From NCBI RefSeq assembly GCF_003148845.1, contig NZ_QGHA01000007.1, positions 155,440 to 219,439 on the forward strand: a stretch of DNA of 64,000 bases, read 5' to 3'. Positions 26,429 to 35,145 of the stretch are shown here, piece after piece. This DNA is from Mucilaginibacter oryzae. Its GTDB lineage: Bacteria; Bacteroidota; Bacteroidia; Sphingobacteriales; Sphingobacteriaceae. Under the pieces are notes generated by a model that saw only the letters and a program-made list of their open reading frames with translations, made no database searches and was not told where the DNA came from. How positions within the stretch are numbered: the stretch's first letter is position 1; each line of letters starts with the position of its first letter. Both the position numbers and the translations under genes were made by a program.

Positions 26429-26759
26429 ACCGATAGCAGCAGGATATGAAACAAGTTTAACACCAGGGAAATCACTTTTAGAATAGTCATGCTATTTATA
26501 AAAATTATATAAAGAAATTTTCACACGAATTATCTTTTAAGTCGGATACAATTAAACGAATTACACGAATGGTCATTTTCCTGGTATTAAAGTATTCGTG
26601 TAATTCGGCAATTCGTAACAATTCGTGTGAAAATTTTTAAGTTATATCTGTCGATATTTTGTAACGGGTTAAAGCGATTCCCTGGTTCAACACACTACAT
26701 TATTATCGTGTCGTAAAAACGCTTATATTGTGTTCACTAACCGGTAAACCAATTAAGCT
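26429..26759. repeat. Nested palindrome before the nucleoside hydrolase gene
   Basis: The 331-nt gap has no supported gene. AAATTTTCACACGAATT (26515-26531) is perfectly inverted at 26620-26636, and inside it CGAATTACACGAAT (26557-26570) is perfectly inverted at 26594-26607. Words of the form ATTCGTGTAATTCG form a familiar type of Bacteroidota intergenic repeat. The rest is AT-rich and probably holds the promoter of the next gene (TTATATTGTG near 26726). Confidence 0.85.
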
Positions 26760-27779
26760 ATGTTCAAAAACAAATCGCTGATCTTTTTATTGTTGATCAC
26801 TGCAATACCTTCGTTTTTAATTGCGCAGGTTAATCCGGCGTTTAAAGCCATCAAACCGCGCTTCAGGGTGATTATGGATAACGATTTTGGCGGCGATCCT
26901 GATGGTTTATTCGCGCTTACGCACCTGGTGCTGTCCCCCTCGGTTGAAGTGCGGGGCGTTATCGGTTCGCACCTCAATGCCAACGATGGTTTCGATAAAT
27001 CAAAAACACAGGCAGACAACGCCGTAAAAAAAGCGGCAGAGTTGCTGGATGTTTTAAAGGTTAAAAACCGTTTTCCGCTTGTTGCCGGATCAAATACCGC
27101 CATGATCAATGATACCACGCCGGTTAAAAGCGCGGCTGTTGATCTGATCATCAAAGAAGCATCACGCACAGATACATCCTTACCTTTATATATCCTTTGC
27201 GGCGCGGGCCTTACCGAAATCGCTTCGGCGGTGTTAACCGAACCCAAAATTGCCGATAAGGTTATTTTGGTTTGGATAGGCGGACCCGAATACGCTGATA
27301 TTGCCATGCCCCCACCCAATTTCAGCAGCCCCGAATACAACCTCAATATTGATATAGCAGCGGCGCGGGCCGTTTTTAACCATTCGCAACTTAAACTTTG
27401 GCAAATACCACGAGATGCTTACCGCCAGGCCATCCTGCCCTGGTCAGAATTGCAAACCCGGATAAAGCCGCATGGCGAAACAGGTAAATACCTGGCCGGG
27501 GTGCTTGAAAATTTGATGGTCAACATACAGCAATATAAACTCAATCTTGGCGAGGTTTATATCCTGGGCGATAGTCCGCTGGTATTGTTAACAGCGCTGC
27601 AATCCTCATTTGAGGCCGATCCGTCATCCAGTGAATATGTTTTGAAGCCTTGTCCGCTGATTGACGCGCAGGGAGGGTATGCATATAACAGTTATGGCCG
27701 CAATATCCGGGTGTACCGCAGGCTGGATATCAACCTGATGTTTAATGATTTTTTTGCCAAGCTGGAGTTGAATAAATAA
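26760..27779 (+). CDS. Secreted nucleoside hydrolase-family protein
   Basis: 339 residues with a signal peptide (to about 22, LIAQ). Near the N-terminus MDNDFGGDPDG (Asp40, Asp42, Asp46, Asp48) stands in for the DxDxGxDD calcium-binding motif of inosine-uridine nucleoside hydrolases, with Pro47 where the second Asp of the DD pair is expected. The core with LYILCGAGLTEIASA and KVILVWIGGPE follows the family. It would hydrolyse N-glycosidic bonds of nucleosides in the periplasm, but the altered motif leaves activity uncertain. Confidence 0.78.
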   Translation: MFKNKSLIFLLLITAIPSFLIAQVNPAFKAIKPRFRVIMDNDFGGDPDGLFALTHLVLSPSVEVRGVIGSHLNANDGFDKSKTQADNAVKKAAELLDVLKVKNRFPLVAGSNTAMINDTTPVKSAAVDLIIKEASRTDTSLPLYILCGAGLTEIASAVLTEPKIADKVILVWIGGPEYADIAMPPPNFSSPEYNLNIDIAAARAVFNHSQLKLWQIPRDAYRQAILPWSELQTRIKPHGETGKYLAGVLENLMVNIQQYKLNLGEVYILGDSPLVLLTALQSSFEADPSSSEYVLKPCPLIDAQGGYAYNSYGRNIRVYRRLDINLMFNDFFAKLELNK

Positions 27780-27879
27780 TAATTTCAAAGTTTATGCGAA
27801 ATAGCGGATCACTTGAGCAGCCGGGATGCTTTAAGAGCCTTTGTTGTAGCATGTTGATTGGATTGGCAGCAAGCTCCTG

Positions 27880-27915
27880 TAAAAACACAGCCCGGCGACA
27901 TACGCGCCGGGCTGT
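27880..27915 (-). terminator. Terminator after the beta-barrel protein gene
   Basis: Eleven-bp perfect stem ACAGCCCGGCG / CGCCGGGCTGT (27887-27897, 27905-27915). On the minus strand it is followed by GTTTTT, giving a terminator for the gene ending at 27957. Confidence 0.8.
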
Positions 27916-27956
27916 ACCGTGAAATACTGCCTTATAAAAAGGCGTTCTACCTGTTG

Positions 27957-28529
27957 TTAAAAAATCTTAAAACCAACGCTTAAAGCCCAAAGGTTTTGGC
28001 GTTTGGCAAAGCTGTCGCTCACTTTGGTTAAGCCACCCTCGTAACGTAAATCGGCAGTGATCGAACCGAAATCAACGCCCGCGCCGGCCTGGAAACCAAA
28101 ATTGCTTTTATTGAAATTATCGGCAGCATTGCTGATGTTATTGCCCAGGCTTGTGTTTTGATCAAGCGTGTAGGTATAAATGGGCCCAGCCATAATACGG
28201 AAATTCAAATCTTTCTCGCCGAACGATTTACCTATTAATAAAGGAACATTGAGGTTAGTGAACCGTACTTTACCCTCAAAAGCGGTATTGTTTTGGTTCG
28301 ATTCAAATTTGCCGCCCGTTCCGCTCAGGTAAAGCTCGGGTTGAAAATACACATCGTTACCTACGCGGGCAAATAAACCGGCCTGGTAACCGGTGAGGTT
28401 TTTATCGTTAAAGTTATCGGAGCTTATTTTTGAGAAATTGACACCGCCTTTAACACCTAATGAGAACTGCGCTTTTGCGCTGATGCTTACTGCCATCAGA
28501 ATCAGCGCGCTTAATAGATACTTTTTCAT
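27957..28529 (-). CDS. Outer-membrane beta-barrel protein, porin/PorT-like
   Basis: 190 residues with a signal peptide (to about 20, SAKAQFSLGVKGGVNFSK). The rest alternates in the strand-turn pattern of small 8-stranded outer-membrane barrels (GYQAGLFARVGNDVYFQPELYLSGTGG, LNVPLLIGK) and ends in an aromatic residue (ALSVGFKIF). Such proteins are common in Bacteroidota. No close functional neighbour. Confidence 0.85.
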   Translation of the reverse strand: MKKYLLSALILMAVSISAKAQFSLGVKGGVNFSKISSDNFNDKNLTGYQAGLFARVGNDVYFQPELYLSGTGGKFESNQNNTAFEGKVRFTNLNVPLLIGKSFGEKDLNFRIMAGPIYTYTLDQNTSLGNNISNAADNFNKSNFGFQAGAGVDFGSITADLRYEGGLTKVSDSFAKRQNLWALSVGFKIF

Positions 28530-28698
28530 GTTTTTTTCAATGTTAGTTGTAAATGCCTTAACGTAATAAACCGTTTAAATGGTATACCGCCTTAAGGGGC
28601 TGATTAATATTGGTAACATTACAAGGCTAAATTTTAGTCATATGCCATATAATCAATACGTGGGCCAACATTTAAACATCGCCAACGGGGATTTTTTA

Positions 28699-28706
28699 TA
28701 TTTTTG
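28699..28706 (+). promoter_or_regulatory. -7 promoter box TATTTTTG before the CsbD-like gene
   Basis: Perfect TAnnTTTG, ending 18 nt before the ATG at 28725, implying a 5' leader of about 12 nt. Confidence 0.6.
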
Positions 28707-28724
28707 CCTAAAATAACTTTGAAC

Positions 28725-28940
28725 ATGGCTGAGATCAGTATCACTAACAAGGATTGGGAACGTGTAAAGATCAAAATTCAACGCAAATACAACCATCTGA
28801 CCGACGAACAGTTGAAATACAGCGAAGGACAGGAAGAAAGCCTGATTACCAAATTGATGGAATTGGTGAACCGCGACCGTAAATATGTGGTTTTCACCTT
28901 GAAAAAGGCCCTGGTTAATATTGATAATAACAGGCTTTAA
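28725..28940 (+). CDS. CsbD-like small general-stress protein
   Basis: 71 residues starting MAEISITNKDWERVKIKI. The ATG at 28725 is chosen because the upstream in-frame codons overlap the promoter box. The sequence NKDWERVKIKIQRKYNHLTD followed by EGQEESLITKL fits the CsbD-family helical fold, often induced under stress. No signal peptide. It is followed about 80 nt later by the S41 peptidase gene. Confidence 0.68.
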   Translation: MAEISITNKDWERVKIKIQRKYNHLTDEQLKYSEGQEESLITKLMELVNRDRKYVVFTLKKALVNIDNNRL

Positions 28941-29020
28941 AATACGACACTGCGTTTATAAAAACCGGCTGGCTTTTTTGTATTTTTATTTTTTTAGGAT
29001 AAACGTTTAAACAGGGTACA

Positions 29021-30754
29021 GTGAACAGAAAAGTATACAAAAGAGCCGGTTTATTTGCCGGAATAGCTATTTTGGCTACAGGCATATTAGCGTTTAACGA
29101 CGACCTGTTTCAAATTTCTAAAAATCTCGATGTTTTTGCCTCGGTTTACAAAGAGGTAAACATTAACTATGTTGATGATATCAATTCGGCCCGGCTGGTG
29201 AAAACCGGTGTTGATGCCATGCTGGATGGCCTTGACCCTTATACTGAGTTTGTACCCGAATCTGAAATTGAAGATTACAAGCTGCATTATGTAAGCACCC
29301 AATACGGCGGTATTGGCGCCAGTATCTTTTTGCGTAACCAAAAAGTGTATGTGTCGGATGTATTTGCCGGTTTCCCCGCCCAAAAAGCTGATGTACACCC
29401 CGGCGATCAGTTATTGAAGATCAACGATGTGGATCTGAAGGGCAAGGATAATGACCAGGTGAGCGCCCTGCTTAAGGGATCAAAAGGCGCTCCGATCAAA
29501 TTATTAATTAAACGCGATAATACCCCGCAGCCTTTCGAAAAAAATCTTATCCGTGACGAGATCAAGCAGCCTAATGTATCCTACTTCGGGATGGTTGACG
29601 GCAACATGGGTTATATCAAGCTCGATAAATTTCTCGAAAATTCGGCGGCTGAGGTAACTAACGCCCTAACCGAAATTAAAAGGAAAAACCCCAACGGGAT
29701 CATCCTCGATCTGCGCTCAAACGGGGGCGGCATTTTGCAGGAAGCCGTTAAAATTGTAAACCTTTTTGTACCCAGGGATGTGGAGATTGTATCGCAAAAA
29801 GGAAAAATAAAGGATAAAAACTTTACCTACAGCACCATCAGCACTCCGCTGGAGCCTAACCTGCCGCTGGTGGTTTTGGTTAACAGCCATTCGGCCTCGG
29901 CAAGCGAAATTGTGGCCGGCTCGTTGCAGGATCTTGATCGCGCGGTAATTATAGGGCAGCGCAGTTATGGAAAAGGGCTGGTACAGCAAACCTTTAACCT
30001 GCCTTACAACAGCCTGGTAAAAATTACCATCGCTAAATACTATATCCCTTCAGGCCGCTGCATCCAGGAGTTGGATTATACGCATCGGAAGGATGATGGC
30101 AGCGTGTTGAAAGTAGCCGATTCATTGATCCACGAGTTTAAAACCAAAAACGGGCGCTCGGTTTATGACGGCAGCGGTATTTATCCGGATTTGTTCATTA
30201 AACAGGAGAAATTTGCCAATGTTACCCAGGCGCTGGTGGGTAAGCTGCTGATATTTGATTATGCCACCGTTTACCGGGATAAGCACAATAAAATTCCGGA
30301 TGCCCGATCGTTTAAATTAAGCGACGACGATTACAACGATTTTATAAAATACCTTGCCGATAAAAACTACAGCTATACCACGTCATCAGAAAAGCTGTTG
30401 AGCAAGCTGAAGGACGAGGTCACCAAAGAAAAACAGTTTACTGAAATCCAGGCCGAGTATGACGGTTTGCGCAATAAACTCCTCGCCAGTAAAAAGAACG
30501 ACCTGGTGCAGCATAAAGAGGAGATTAAGCAGGTGCTTGAAAACGAAATCGTATCGCGCTATTACTATGAAAAAGGGCGTTATGAAACCAACTTTAAATA
30601 TGATAAGGAGTTGGCCCAGGCCGTTAAAACCATGCAGGATAAAGCACAGCTGGCATCTATATTAAAAGGTGAAGGCAGCTATAAAGTTATCGGCAAGCCG
30701 GTACTGGCGATGGCCGGTAAAAAGCCCGCAGACAAGGATAGTGATGACGAGTAA
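29021..30754 (+). CDS. S41 carboxyl-terminal processing peptidase
   Basis: 577 residues from a GTG start. A signal anchor (about 8-25) precedes a PDZ domain (about 90-165, GGIGASIFLRNQKVYVSDVF and PGDQLLKIND) and the S41 core, with the serine of NSHSASASEIVAG (about 293) and Lys318 in RSYGKG. The Ser-to-Lys spacing of 25 matches CtpB-type enzymes. The C-terminal ~150 residues are a helical, charged extension also seen in Bacteroidota CTPs. It likely degrades or processes envelope proteins in the periplasm. Confidence 0.93.
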   Translation: MNRKVYKRAGLFAGIAILATGILAFNDDLFQISKNLDVFASVYKEVNINYVDDINSARLVKTGVDAMLDGLDPYTEFVPESEIEDYKLHYVSTQYGGIGASIFLRNQKVYVSDVFAGFPAQKADVHPGDQLLKINDVDLKGKDNDQVSALLKGSKGAPIKLLIKRDNTPQPFEKNLIRDEIKQPNVSYFGMVDGNMGYIKLDKFLENSAAEVTNALTEIKRKNPNGIILDLRSNGGGILQEAVKIVNLFVPRDVEIVSQKGKIKDKNFTYSTISTPLEPNLPLVVLVNSHSASASEIVAGSLQDLDRAVIIGQRSYGKGLVQQTFNLPYNSLVKITIAKYYIPSGRCIQELDYTHRKDDGSVLKVADSLIHEFKTKNGRSVYDGSGIYPDLFIKQEKFANVTQALVGKLLIFDYATVYRDKHNKIPDARSFKLSDDDYNDFIKYLADKNYSYTTSSEKLLSKLKDEVTKEKQFTEIQAEYDGLRNKLLASKKNDLVQHKEEIKQVLENEIVSRYYYEKGRYETNFKYDKELAQAVKTMQDKAQLASILKGEGSYKVIGKPVLAMAGKKPADKDSDDE

Positions 30755-30878
30755 GCCGATAGCGGTTGATTTTTAATCCTCCTGATTGTAACCTTATAGT
30801 TACCCGTTGCAACACGCGTTATATTAAACCTCCAGGCCCGTGATGTTGTCATACCTGCAAACAAAATGACAACACGCC

Positions 30879-31352
30879 ATGAAAAGGATAATTTTAACAA
30901 CAGCCATTTTATTGAGCAGCCTGGCTGTAAAAGTTGCCAACGCGCAAATCAGCTTAAATATTAATATCGGCAGCCAGCCCGACTGGGGCCCTGTGGGATA
31001 CGATCATGTAGATTATTACTACCTGCCCGATATTGATGCCTATTATGATATTAATGCCCATCAATATGTTTACTATGATAATCATGTTTGGGTGCATGGC
31101 CCTGTATTGCCGCCGCGCTTTGGCAATTATGATGCTTACCGAAGCTACAAGGTAGTGGTTAATGAACATACGCCGTGGCTGCATAATGATGTTTACAGGC
31201 GTAAATATGCTTCTTACCGCGGCCGTCATGACCAGGTAGTGATCCGCGATAGCCGCGAGGTTAAGTACAAAAACCATTGGGTTGAAAAACGAACCCTGCG
31301 CAGGGTAGATGTACGCGATGACCGCGAACATGGTCGTGGCCACAACTGGTAA
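30879..31352 (+). CDS. Secreted Tyr/His-rich protein of unknown function
   Basis: 157 residues with a clear signal peptide (to about 22, ANAQISLNINIGSQ). The mature part is rich in Tyr, Asp and His (HVDYYYLPDIDAYYDINAHQ), then in Arg and charged residues (RKYASYRGRHDQVVIRDSRE). No domain is recognised. Related proteins of this composition are frequent in Bacteroidota and are probably envelope proteins. The start follows about 125 nt of intergenic sequence after the protease gene. Confidence 0.75.
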   Translation: MKRIILTTAILLSSLAVKVANAQISLNINIGSQPDWGPVGYDHVDYYYLPDIDAYYDINAHQYVYYDNHVWVHGPVLPPRFGNYDAYRSYKVVVNEHTPWLHNDVYRRKYASYRGRHDQVVIRDSREVKYKNHWVEKRTLRRVDVRDDREHGRGHNW

Positions 31353-31370
31353 TTCGGAAAACTTCCGTAC

Positions 31371-31440
31371 CTCCGCTTGCGCTAAGGATGGTATTATTAT
31401 ATGTGAGCCTTTCAGAGCCCATGCCTTAGCGCAAACGGAG
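31371..31440. repeat. Long imperfect inverted repeat between convergent genes
   Basis: CTCCGCTTGCGCTAAGG (31371-31387) pairs with CCTTAGCGCAAACGGAG (31424-31440) with one mismatch, and the stem continues as ATGG/CCAT past a bulged G. Convergent genes end at 31352 (+) and 31477 (-), so it may act as a terminator (TGCCTTTTTG follows on the plus strand), but the 17-bp stem and ~36-nt loop are larger than needed. Confidence 0.75.
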
Positions 31441-31476
31441 TGCCTTTTTGATATGTTTTTTTGAAAAACGGACTGT

Positions 31477-32577
31477 TTATTTTTTGCCTTCCTTTGATGC
31501 AAAACAAACCTTATGTATGAAACTCAATTTTTCCACCACCTTTGGCGGGATAACAAAGGGGTACATATCGGCATTGCCCATGCTGCGGTTCATGCTGTTC
31601 ATGGCGAAGGTTAGGGGCAGCCACAGGTCGAGCAGTTTTTCAAAATCCGGTTCCTGGTATGGGCTTATGTTGATGGCCGCTTTTAAGCCGCTGTCTTTAT
31701 CTGCTATGCGCGGCGATACCTTCATACCAAAAGCGTCTGCGGTTTCCAGCGTATCCATAATATGCAGGTAGTGCGCCCAGGTTTCGGCCCAATCCTCCCA
31801 TGGGTGCGAAGCGGCGTAGGCGCTGATATAATTCTGGTTCCAATCTGCCGGCGGGCCCTCATTGTAGTTGCGTTGAAGGGCCTCGCTGTAATCCTCCCTT
31901 TCGTCGCCAAACAACAGGCGGTACTCATCAATATAAGTGCTGTTATCAATTAGCCTGTCCCAATAATAATGCCCTACCTCATGCCTGAAATGGCCCAGTA
32001 ACGTACGGTAAGGCTCATTCATTTGCAGGCGCGAGGCCTCACGTTTATCATCATCCGCTTCCTCTACATTCAGTGTAATAAGGCCGTTCTCGTGCCCGGT
32101 AAGTACCCTTTGCGAGGGATCGGCATCGCTTAAAAAATCAAAGCTGAGACCTTTTTCAATATCCTGTAATTTGCTTACCAACGGCAGTTTAAGTTGCAGC
32201 AGCGAGTAAACAAGGCGGTGTTTGGCAGTTTCAATTAAGCGCCATTGCCTCAAATGTTCGGGGTCGGCAAGGTTAGGTACAATGTGGTTGAGTTCGCAGG
32301 CTTTGCAAAAAACAGCCTGATTATTGGCCGGGATCAGCCAGTTGCAAACATCATATTGATGGTTTTGGCAGTATTTAAACTGAGGGGGCTGGTTTTTACC
32401 CGAACCGAATAAGGGCTTTTTATAACCATACAAGCTGTAGGTACCCTCATCGCCGCCAACAAGGGTATGCACCATCAGGTCATCAGCCGTAAAACCCAGC
32501 ACATGTTTACAGCATTCGCATAAACTGTTTTCAAAATATAATAGTTGCCCGCAATTGGTGCATTTAAATAGTTTCAT
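31477..32577 (-). CDS. Zinc-ribbon zincin metallopeptidase (COG4307-like)
   Basis: 366 residues. The N-terminal zinc ribbon has CTNCG at 6-10 and CECC at 20-23; further Cys pairs follow near 70-95. The catalytic HExxH is HEVGH at 199-203, with WEDWAETWAHYLH downstream. This matches the family of putative zinc-binding metallopeptidases with no characterised substrate. No signal peptide, so cytosolic. It is divergent from the lipoprotein gene. Confidence 0.85.
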   Translation of the reverse strand: MKLFKCTNCGQLLYFENSLCECCKHVLGFTADDLMVHTLVGGDEGTYSLYGYKKPLFGSGKNQPPQFKYCQNHQYDVCNWLIPANNQAVFCKACELNHIVPNLADPEHLRQWRLIETAKHRLVYSLLQLKLPLVSKLQDIEKGLSFDFLSDADPSQRVLTGHENGLITLNVEEADDDKREASRLQMNEPYRTLLGHFRHEVGHYYWDRLIDNSTYIDEYRLLFGDEREDYSEALQRNYNEGPPADWNQNYISAYAASHPWEDWAETWAHYLHIMDTLETADAFGMKVSPRIADKDSGLKAAINISPYQEPDFEKLLDLWLPLTFAMNSMNRSMGNADMYPFVIPPKVVEKLSFIHKVCFASKEGKK

Positions 32578-32835
32578 CTTTTTGGGTGCTATATGTTGTG
32601 AATAGCCTGTGAACTAACAGATTATATAGCTGTGGGTTTTAAGGAAGTGAAAAAAGAATGATCTTTTTTGCAATGCCTAAATGTAGGTTAATATCATCCT
32701 TCCCGGTTTTCAAACAAGCCATCATTTAGTTTTAGTTATCGTATTTATAATACTATCGATGTATTTGCGAAATTTGATTTAATTTTAAGGAAATTATTTA
32801 ACCGAAATTGTTTATAAATCCAAAACTTAATCTTT

Positions 32836-33222
32836 ATGGAAAAGCGTTGCCTGCTTAATTTTTCTAAATCCATTGTATTTTCCAGATCATTGTTCCGATC
32901 TGCCATATATCTTTTCCTGTTGGTGATATTGTTTGCAGGCTGTAAGGTGCAACGACAAACCAGGTTTACCAGTGATAAACTTATCCCGGGGATGAACAAA
33001 AATGAAGTACTTGAAATTTATGGAAAGCCTTATAAGGAATCGTCAGATAAAGACGGCAATGGAAATAGACAGGAAGCCTGGTATTATAAGGAGCAATTGT
33101 ATGTAGGGAAATGGTATGAAGTTAACCACGTGCTGCACTTTGAGAATGATAAATTCAAATCGTTGGAGCAAGGTAAGGAAAGCCCGCTGTTCAAAGACAC
33201 CGTGGTTACTATTAACCATTGA
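32836..33222 (+). CDS. Small BamE/SmpA-like lipoprotein
   Basis: 128 residues. The hydrophobic stretch ends in a lipobox (ILFAGC, Cys at about 36). The mature part contains GMNKNEVLEIYGKPYKES, the helix-turn pattern of the SmpA/OmlA (BamE-like) fold, then a beta-rich tail (WYYKEQLYVGKW). The N-terminal extension before the signal is unusually long. Outer- or inner-membrane lipoprotein of unknown role; not enough to call BamE itself. Confidence 0.68.
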   Translation: MEKRCLLNFSKSIVFSRSLFRSAIYLFLLVILFAGCKVQRQTRFTSDKLIPGMNKNEVLEIYGKPYKESSDKDGNGNRQEAWYYKEQLYVGKWYEVNHVLHFENDKFKSLEQGKESPLFKDTVVTINH

Positions 33223-33684
33223 ACAATACAGGCTTCAATTATTGGTACCAGGTGAGTAATTGATAGTTTTAATAATTAAGCCATCAATGGGTAATATAGG
33301 TTACTATTCATACTTAGTACCTTCAAATAATATTAACCGTTTAAACACTAAAACTTAAAATAATACGTTAATGATAAAGTAATAAAAATAAAAGCCTCCT
33401 TGCACTCGCTGCTTGGAGGCTTTAAACCTAAACCTTATCACAAATCAAGGTGGTAACCTTGTATTGAAATAGATACAAATCTAATGTATGTATTATTAAA
33501 AATCAAAAAAAAACGATCAAAAGGCAGAATAAATCGATGAAATGGTAAAAATTATCATTTATCGTTCAAATATTTCTAACAGATTAAAAAAATATTCCAG
33601 ATTGAATGGTCGGGTCTGGCCCAAAAGCACCGTACTGATCAAAAACCGATAAAACGTTTTAAAGAATGAAGCGACATATGGCGA
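33223..33684. other. Gene-free gap with one terminator-type hairpin
   Basis: AT-rich. The only clear structure is AAAGCCTCC / GGAGGCTTT at 33391-33423, preceded by an A-rich stretch and followed by AAACCTAAACCT. It can stop the minus-strand kinase transcript (T-rich on that strand) and perhaps the lipoprotein transcript. The rest has no supported gene or RNA. Confidence 0.6.
33391..33423. terminator. Bidirectional terminator-like hairpin
   Basis: Nine-bp stem AAAGCCTCC / GGAGGCTTT with a 15-nt loop, A-rich flank on the left (T-rich on the minus strand). Confidence 0.65.
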
Positions 33685-34989
33685 TTATTCCGCGAGATTA
33701 GCCAGTTGCTTATTTATATATTCAAATATTGGTCTGTTAAAAATATCCTCAGACAGGCACCTGTCTTTCATCTTAGTGAGTTGCTTAATGGCTTCGTTAT
33801 CTTTTTCTGTGCACAGGCAAATCAGGTCGTCAAGCAGGCAACCATAGGCCCGTACCTCCAGCCTTTCGAGCGCCAAGGAAATCTGCCGGTCATCCTGATC
33901 ATAAAAACTTGCCGCGCCAAAATCGCTCAGCAGGGTGTTGCCATTATGATCTGTTAAAATATTATGCGCATACAGGTCGCTGTGCATAATTCCGTTACGG
34001 TGCAAATGCGCGGTAACGGATGCTATGGTAGCAGCAATTTTTAATACCCGGGCGGCGCTAAGTGTAGTTTCGGGTTTAAAAACATCCCGGGTGCAGCTGG
34101 CAAAACTTGGGGGCAGGCCGAGGTTAAAGAATCCTTCCGGGATGAGTTCCATTACTAACCCTTTTTTGTTTTGGGGATGGTTGGCTATCTCGCCGATCAG
34201 TTTCACCAACCCCTCATGATTGCCCGCAACAATACAGGCATCCATTTCATCCTGCGGTAGCCCGTCGCTGGTAACCGCGCCTTTAAAAATTTTAACCGCT
34301 ACATCTTTTGCAATACCCTGCTTATTCCATACGGCCTTTGATATGATGCCCGATGCGCCTTCGCCAATTTGCTGCTCAATTTCAAGTTCGTTCCAATCAA
34401 TGCTATCAATTGGCTTAACATGATGCTTATGATTGAATTTATTGCCCGAAAAAGCCAGCCATGAGAGTTTGGGCATGGACAATAACCATTGAGGAAGCTC
34501 ATCAAGTTGATTAGCCGCTATGCGTAGTAACTCCAGGTTTTTGCAGTTGGCTAATGACGAAGGCAATGCTTTCAACCGGTTGCCTGCAAGCATCAGCTTT
34601 TGCATCCTGTGGCAATTGCCTGTTTCGGCTGGTAACTCATTTATCCGGTTGTTGGTAAGGATGAGCCAGCGCAAATTAGGATTAATTGCTTTAGCGGGTA
34701 CGGTTTCAATCTGGTTTGATTTGAAGCCAACAATATCCAGCAGCGGGCAATCTCCCAAAACTTCGGGTAAAACGGTGAATTGATTTTCGGAGCAAAAAAA
34801 TATCTTCAGCTTTTGCAGGCGACCAAAATCGGAAGGCAATAAACGAAGGGCATTGCCGGAAAGATCAAGGTATTCGAGTGTATCGGCCAGTTCAAAAATC
34901 TCTTCAGGAAAACTGGTAAGCTGCCCGGAAAGTTTAAGTGTAGTTAATCCTTTTAATTCGCCGTTTTTTAGCTGTTGTAGTGTTTGCAT
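33685..34989 (-). CDS. Leucine-rich-repeat protein kinase
   Basis: 434 residues. Seven or eight LRR units occupy about 10-190 (LEYLDLSGNALRLLPSDFG, LRWLILTNNRINELPAE). A protein-kinase domain follows (about 203-432): Gly-loop GEGASG at 209-214, Lys233 in VAVKIFK, catalytic HSD at 336-338 (HSDLYAHNIL, with HSD in place of HRD), and DFG at 356-358. No transmembrane helix is seen, so it is cytosolic. The architecture resembles plant LRR kinases without the membrane span. Substrate and ligand are unknown. Confidence 0.9.
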   Translation of the reverse strand: MQTLQQLKNGELKGLTTLKLSGQLTSFPEEIFELADTLEYLDLSGNALRLLPSDFGRLQKLKIFFCSENQFTVLPEVLGDCPLLDIVGFKSNQIETVPAKAINPNLRWLILTNNRINELPAETGNCHRMQKLMLAGNRLKALPSSLANCKNLELLRIAANQLDELPQWLLSMPKLSWLAFSGNKFNHKHHVKPIDSIDWNELEIEQQIGEGASGIISKAVWNKQGIAKDVAVKIFKGAVTSDGLPQDEMDACIVAGNHEGLVKLIGEIANHPQNKKGLVMELIPEGFFNLGLPPSFASCTRDVFKPETTLSAARVLKIAATIASVTAHLHRNGIMHSDLYAHNILTDHNGNTLLSDFGAASFYDQDDRQISLALERLEVRAYGCLLDDLICLCTEKDNEAIKQLTKMKDRCLSEDIFNRPIFEYINKQLANLAE

Positions 34990-34998
34990 AGCTTATGG

Positions 34999-35006
34999 CA
35001 AAGGTA
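34999..35006 (-). promoter_or_regulatory. -7 promoter box TACCTTTG before the LRR kinase gene
   Basis: Perfect TAnnTTTG on the minus strand, ending 9 nt before the ATG at 34989. Confidence 0.55.
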
Positions 35007-35133
35007 AATATTTTCACGGGCCGATTAAGGTAGTAGCGGAACAACGGGAGTGGCGTGTTGATCCTGCCCCCGACTAATTTAGCACCGGTATTCAATTACC
35101 CATTTATTTAACCTTTAATTTACGTAGGTTGTT

Positions 35134-35141
35134 TATTTTTG
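35134..35141 (+). promoter_or_regulatory. -7 promoter box TATTTTTG before the ECF sigma gene
   Basis: Perfect TAnnTTTG. Its last base is 4 nt before the ATG at 35146, so a leaderless or almost leaderless mRNA is predicted. Confidence 0.6.
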
Positions 35142-35145
35142 GCCG

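Noticed and set aside
33391..33423. Riboswitch or leader RNA
   Set aside because: Only a single hairpin, no conserved core, and its neighbours end or begin elsewhere; it fits a terminator better.
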